Of a DNA stretch of 64,000 nucleotides, positions 63,775-64,000 are shown piece after piece. Location of the stretch: positions 558,001 to 622,000 of the forward strand of contig NZ_CANMDB010000001.1 in NCBI RefSeq assembly GCF_947496515.1. Direction: 5' to 3'. The notes under the pieces are model-generated. The model saw only the letters and a list, made by a program, of their open reading frames with translations, had not been told where the DNA came from and ran no database searches. The first letter of the stretch is position 1, and each line of letters opens with the position of its first letter. The translations under genes and the position numbers were made by a program. Origin of the DNA: an uncultured Roseobacter sp. (GTDB lineage: Bacteria; Pseudomonadota; Alphaproteobacteria; Rhodobacterales; Rhodobacteraceae).

Positions 63775-64000
63775 GTGCGCGCACCGCCACTATTTCACGT
63801 CTACGTGGCGGCAACTGTCTTGCTCGCCCCCTTTGTGGCGTGGTTCGAGATCCGCAAGCTGCGCAGGCAGGGTATCACGACACTGCGGGCGCACGAAAAG
63901 ATGGGCCACGCCAGTGTGGTTCGGCGCGGCGGCGGCCAGATGGTCTGGTTTCACGCCGCCTCCGTCGGGGAGAGCCTGTCCGTGCTGGCGCTGATCGCCC
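63775..64000 (+). CDS. waaA: 3-deoxy-D-manno-octulosonic acid transferase, 5' part only
   Basis: 75 codons lie in the window, from GTG 63775. An N-terminal hydrophobic segment (FHVYVAATVLLAPFVAWF) anchors it to the inner membrane, and VWFHAASVGESLSVLALIA is the well-known WaaA/KdtA motif. It attaches Kdo to lipid A precursors. Starts 9 bases after moaA; the start codon is inferred, with no clear ribosome site. The rest is outside the window. Confidence 0.88.
   Translation, partial: MRAPPLFHVYVAATVLLAPFVAWFEIRKLRRQGITTLRAHEKMGHASVVRRGGGQMVWFHAASVGESLSVLALIA

Overview
The window looks like chromosomal DNA of a marine Rhodobacterales bacterium (Roseobacter group, Alphaproteobacteria). The GC content is high. 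Gene orders typical of that group are present: pgk / ftsB-like / pdhA-pdhB-pdhC; accB-accC-aat facing DUF2155-mlaD-NDUFA12; and pccB ... pccA ... methylmalonyl-CoA mutase. There is also a complete leucine-degradation (liu) cluster and an alphaproteobacterial short-chain acyl-CoA regulator (ScfR family). This is inference from gene content; no rRNA or tRNA gene is visible.

Layout. 1-2.7 kb: two overlapping cyclophilin genes, divergent pgk, and an FtsB-like divisome gene. 2.8-6.7 kb: pyruvate dehydrogenase E1alpha/E1beta/E2 with a perfect palindrome in front and a terminator behind. 6.8-9 kb: small secreted protein, DjiA-like co-chaperone, GNAT and VOC proteins. 9-18.4 kb: propionyl-CoA assimilation (mutase, pccA, pccB) with several small envelope or hypothetical genes in between and a TTTGCAAA-type operator in front of pccB. 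18.5-19.8 kb: Bcr/CflA exporter, then about 1 kb without a gene. 20.8-27.1 kb: FliM-like protein with a DLP-repeat tail, SLC5-type sensor kinase with a small membrane protein and a receiver-only regulator, and the ScfR regulator. 27.3-32.6 kb: complete branched-chain-amino-acid-type ABC importer. 32.9-38.4 kb: unknown protein, accBC, aat, DUF2155, mlaD, complex I NDUFA12-like subunit, RidA. 38.6-44.4 kb: clpX, clpP, a domain-swapped photolyase-like flavoprotein, and PhoX phosphatase. 44.4-46.1 kb: gene-poor stretch. 46-56.3 kb: methyltransferase and the liu cluster (liuC, liuE, GST, liuD, unknown, liuB, small membrane protein, ivd), with ompW on the opposite strand in its middle. 56.3-64 kb: DegT aminotransferase, gph, glmU-glmS, PNPOx-like protein, a lipoprotein, moaA, and the start of a Kdo transferase.

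Metabolic logic. Three biotin-dependent carboxylases lie here: propionyl-CoA (pccAB), acetyl-CoA (the accBC half), and methylcrotonyl-CoA (liuBD). With methylmalonyl-CoA mutase, isovaleryl-CoA dehydrogenase, HMG-CoA lyase and PDH they form a hub around acetyl-CoA and propionyl-CoA. The ScfR protein and the TTTGCAAA array in front of pccB fit propionyl-CoA control. The SLC5 kinase and ABC importer beside ScfR suggest a sensing and uptake block for small organic or amino acids.

Most unusual items: the photolyase-like protein whose FAD domain precedes an antenna-like domain (reverse of the normal order); the operator-like palindromes upstream of pdhA and upstream of the DUF4174 gene; an FNR-type site at ompW inside the liu cluster; and 11-bp phased repeats beside liuB. 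No CRISPR array, prophage, intact insertion sequence or defence system was recognised.
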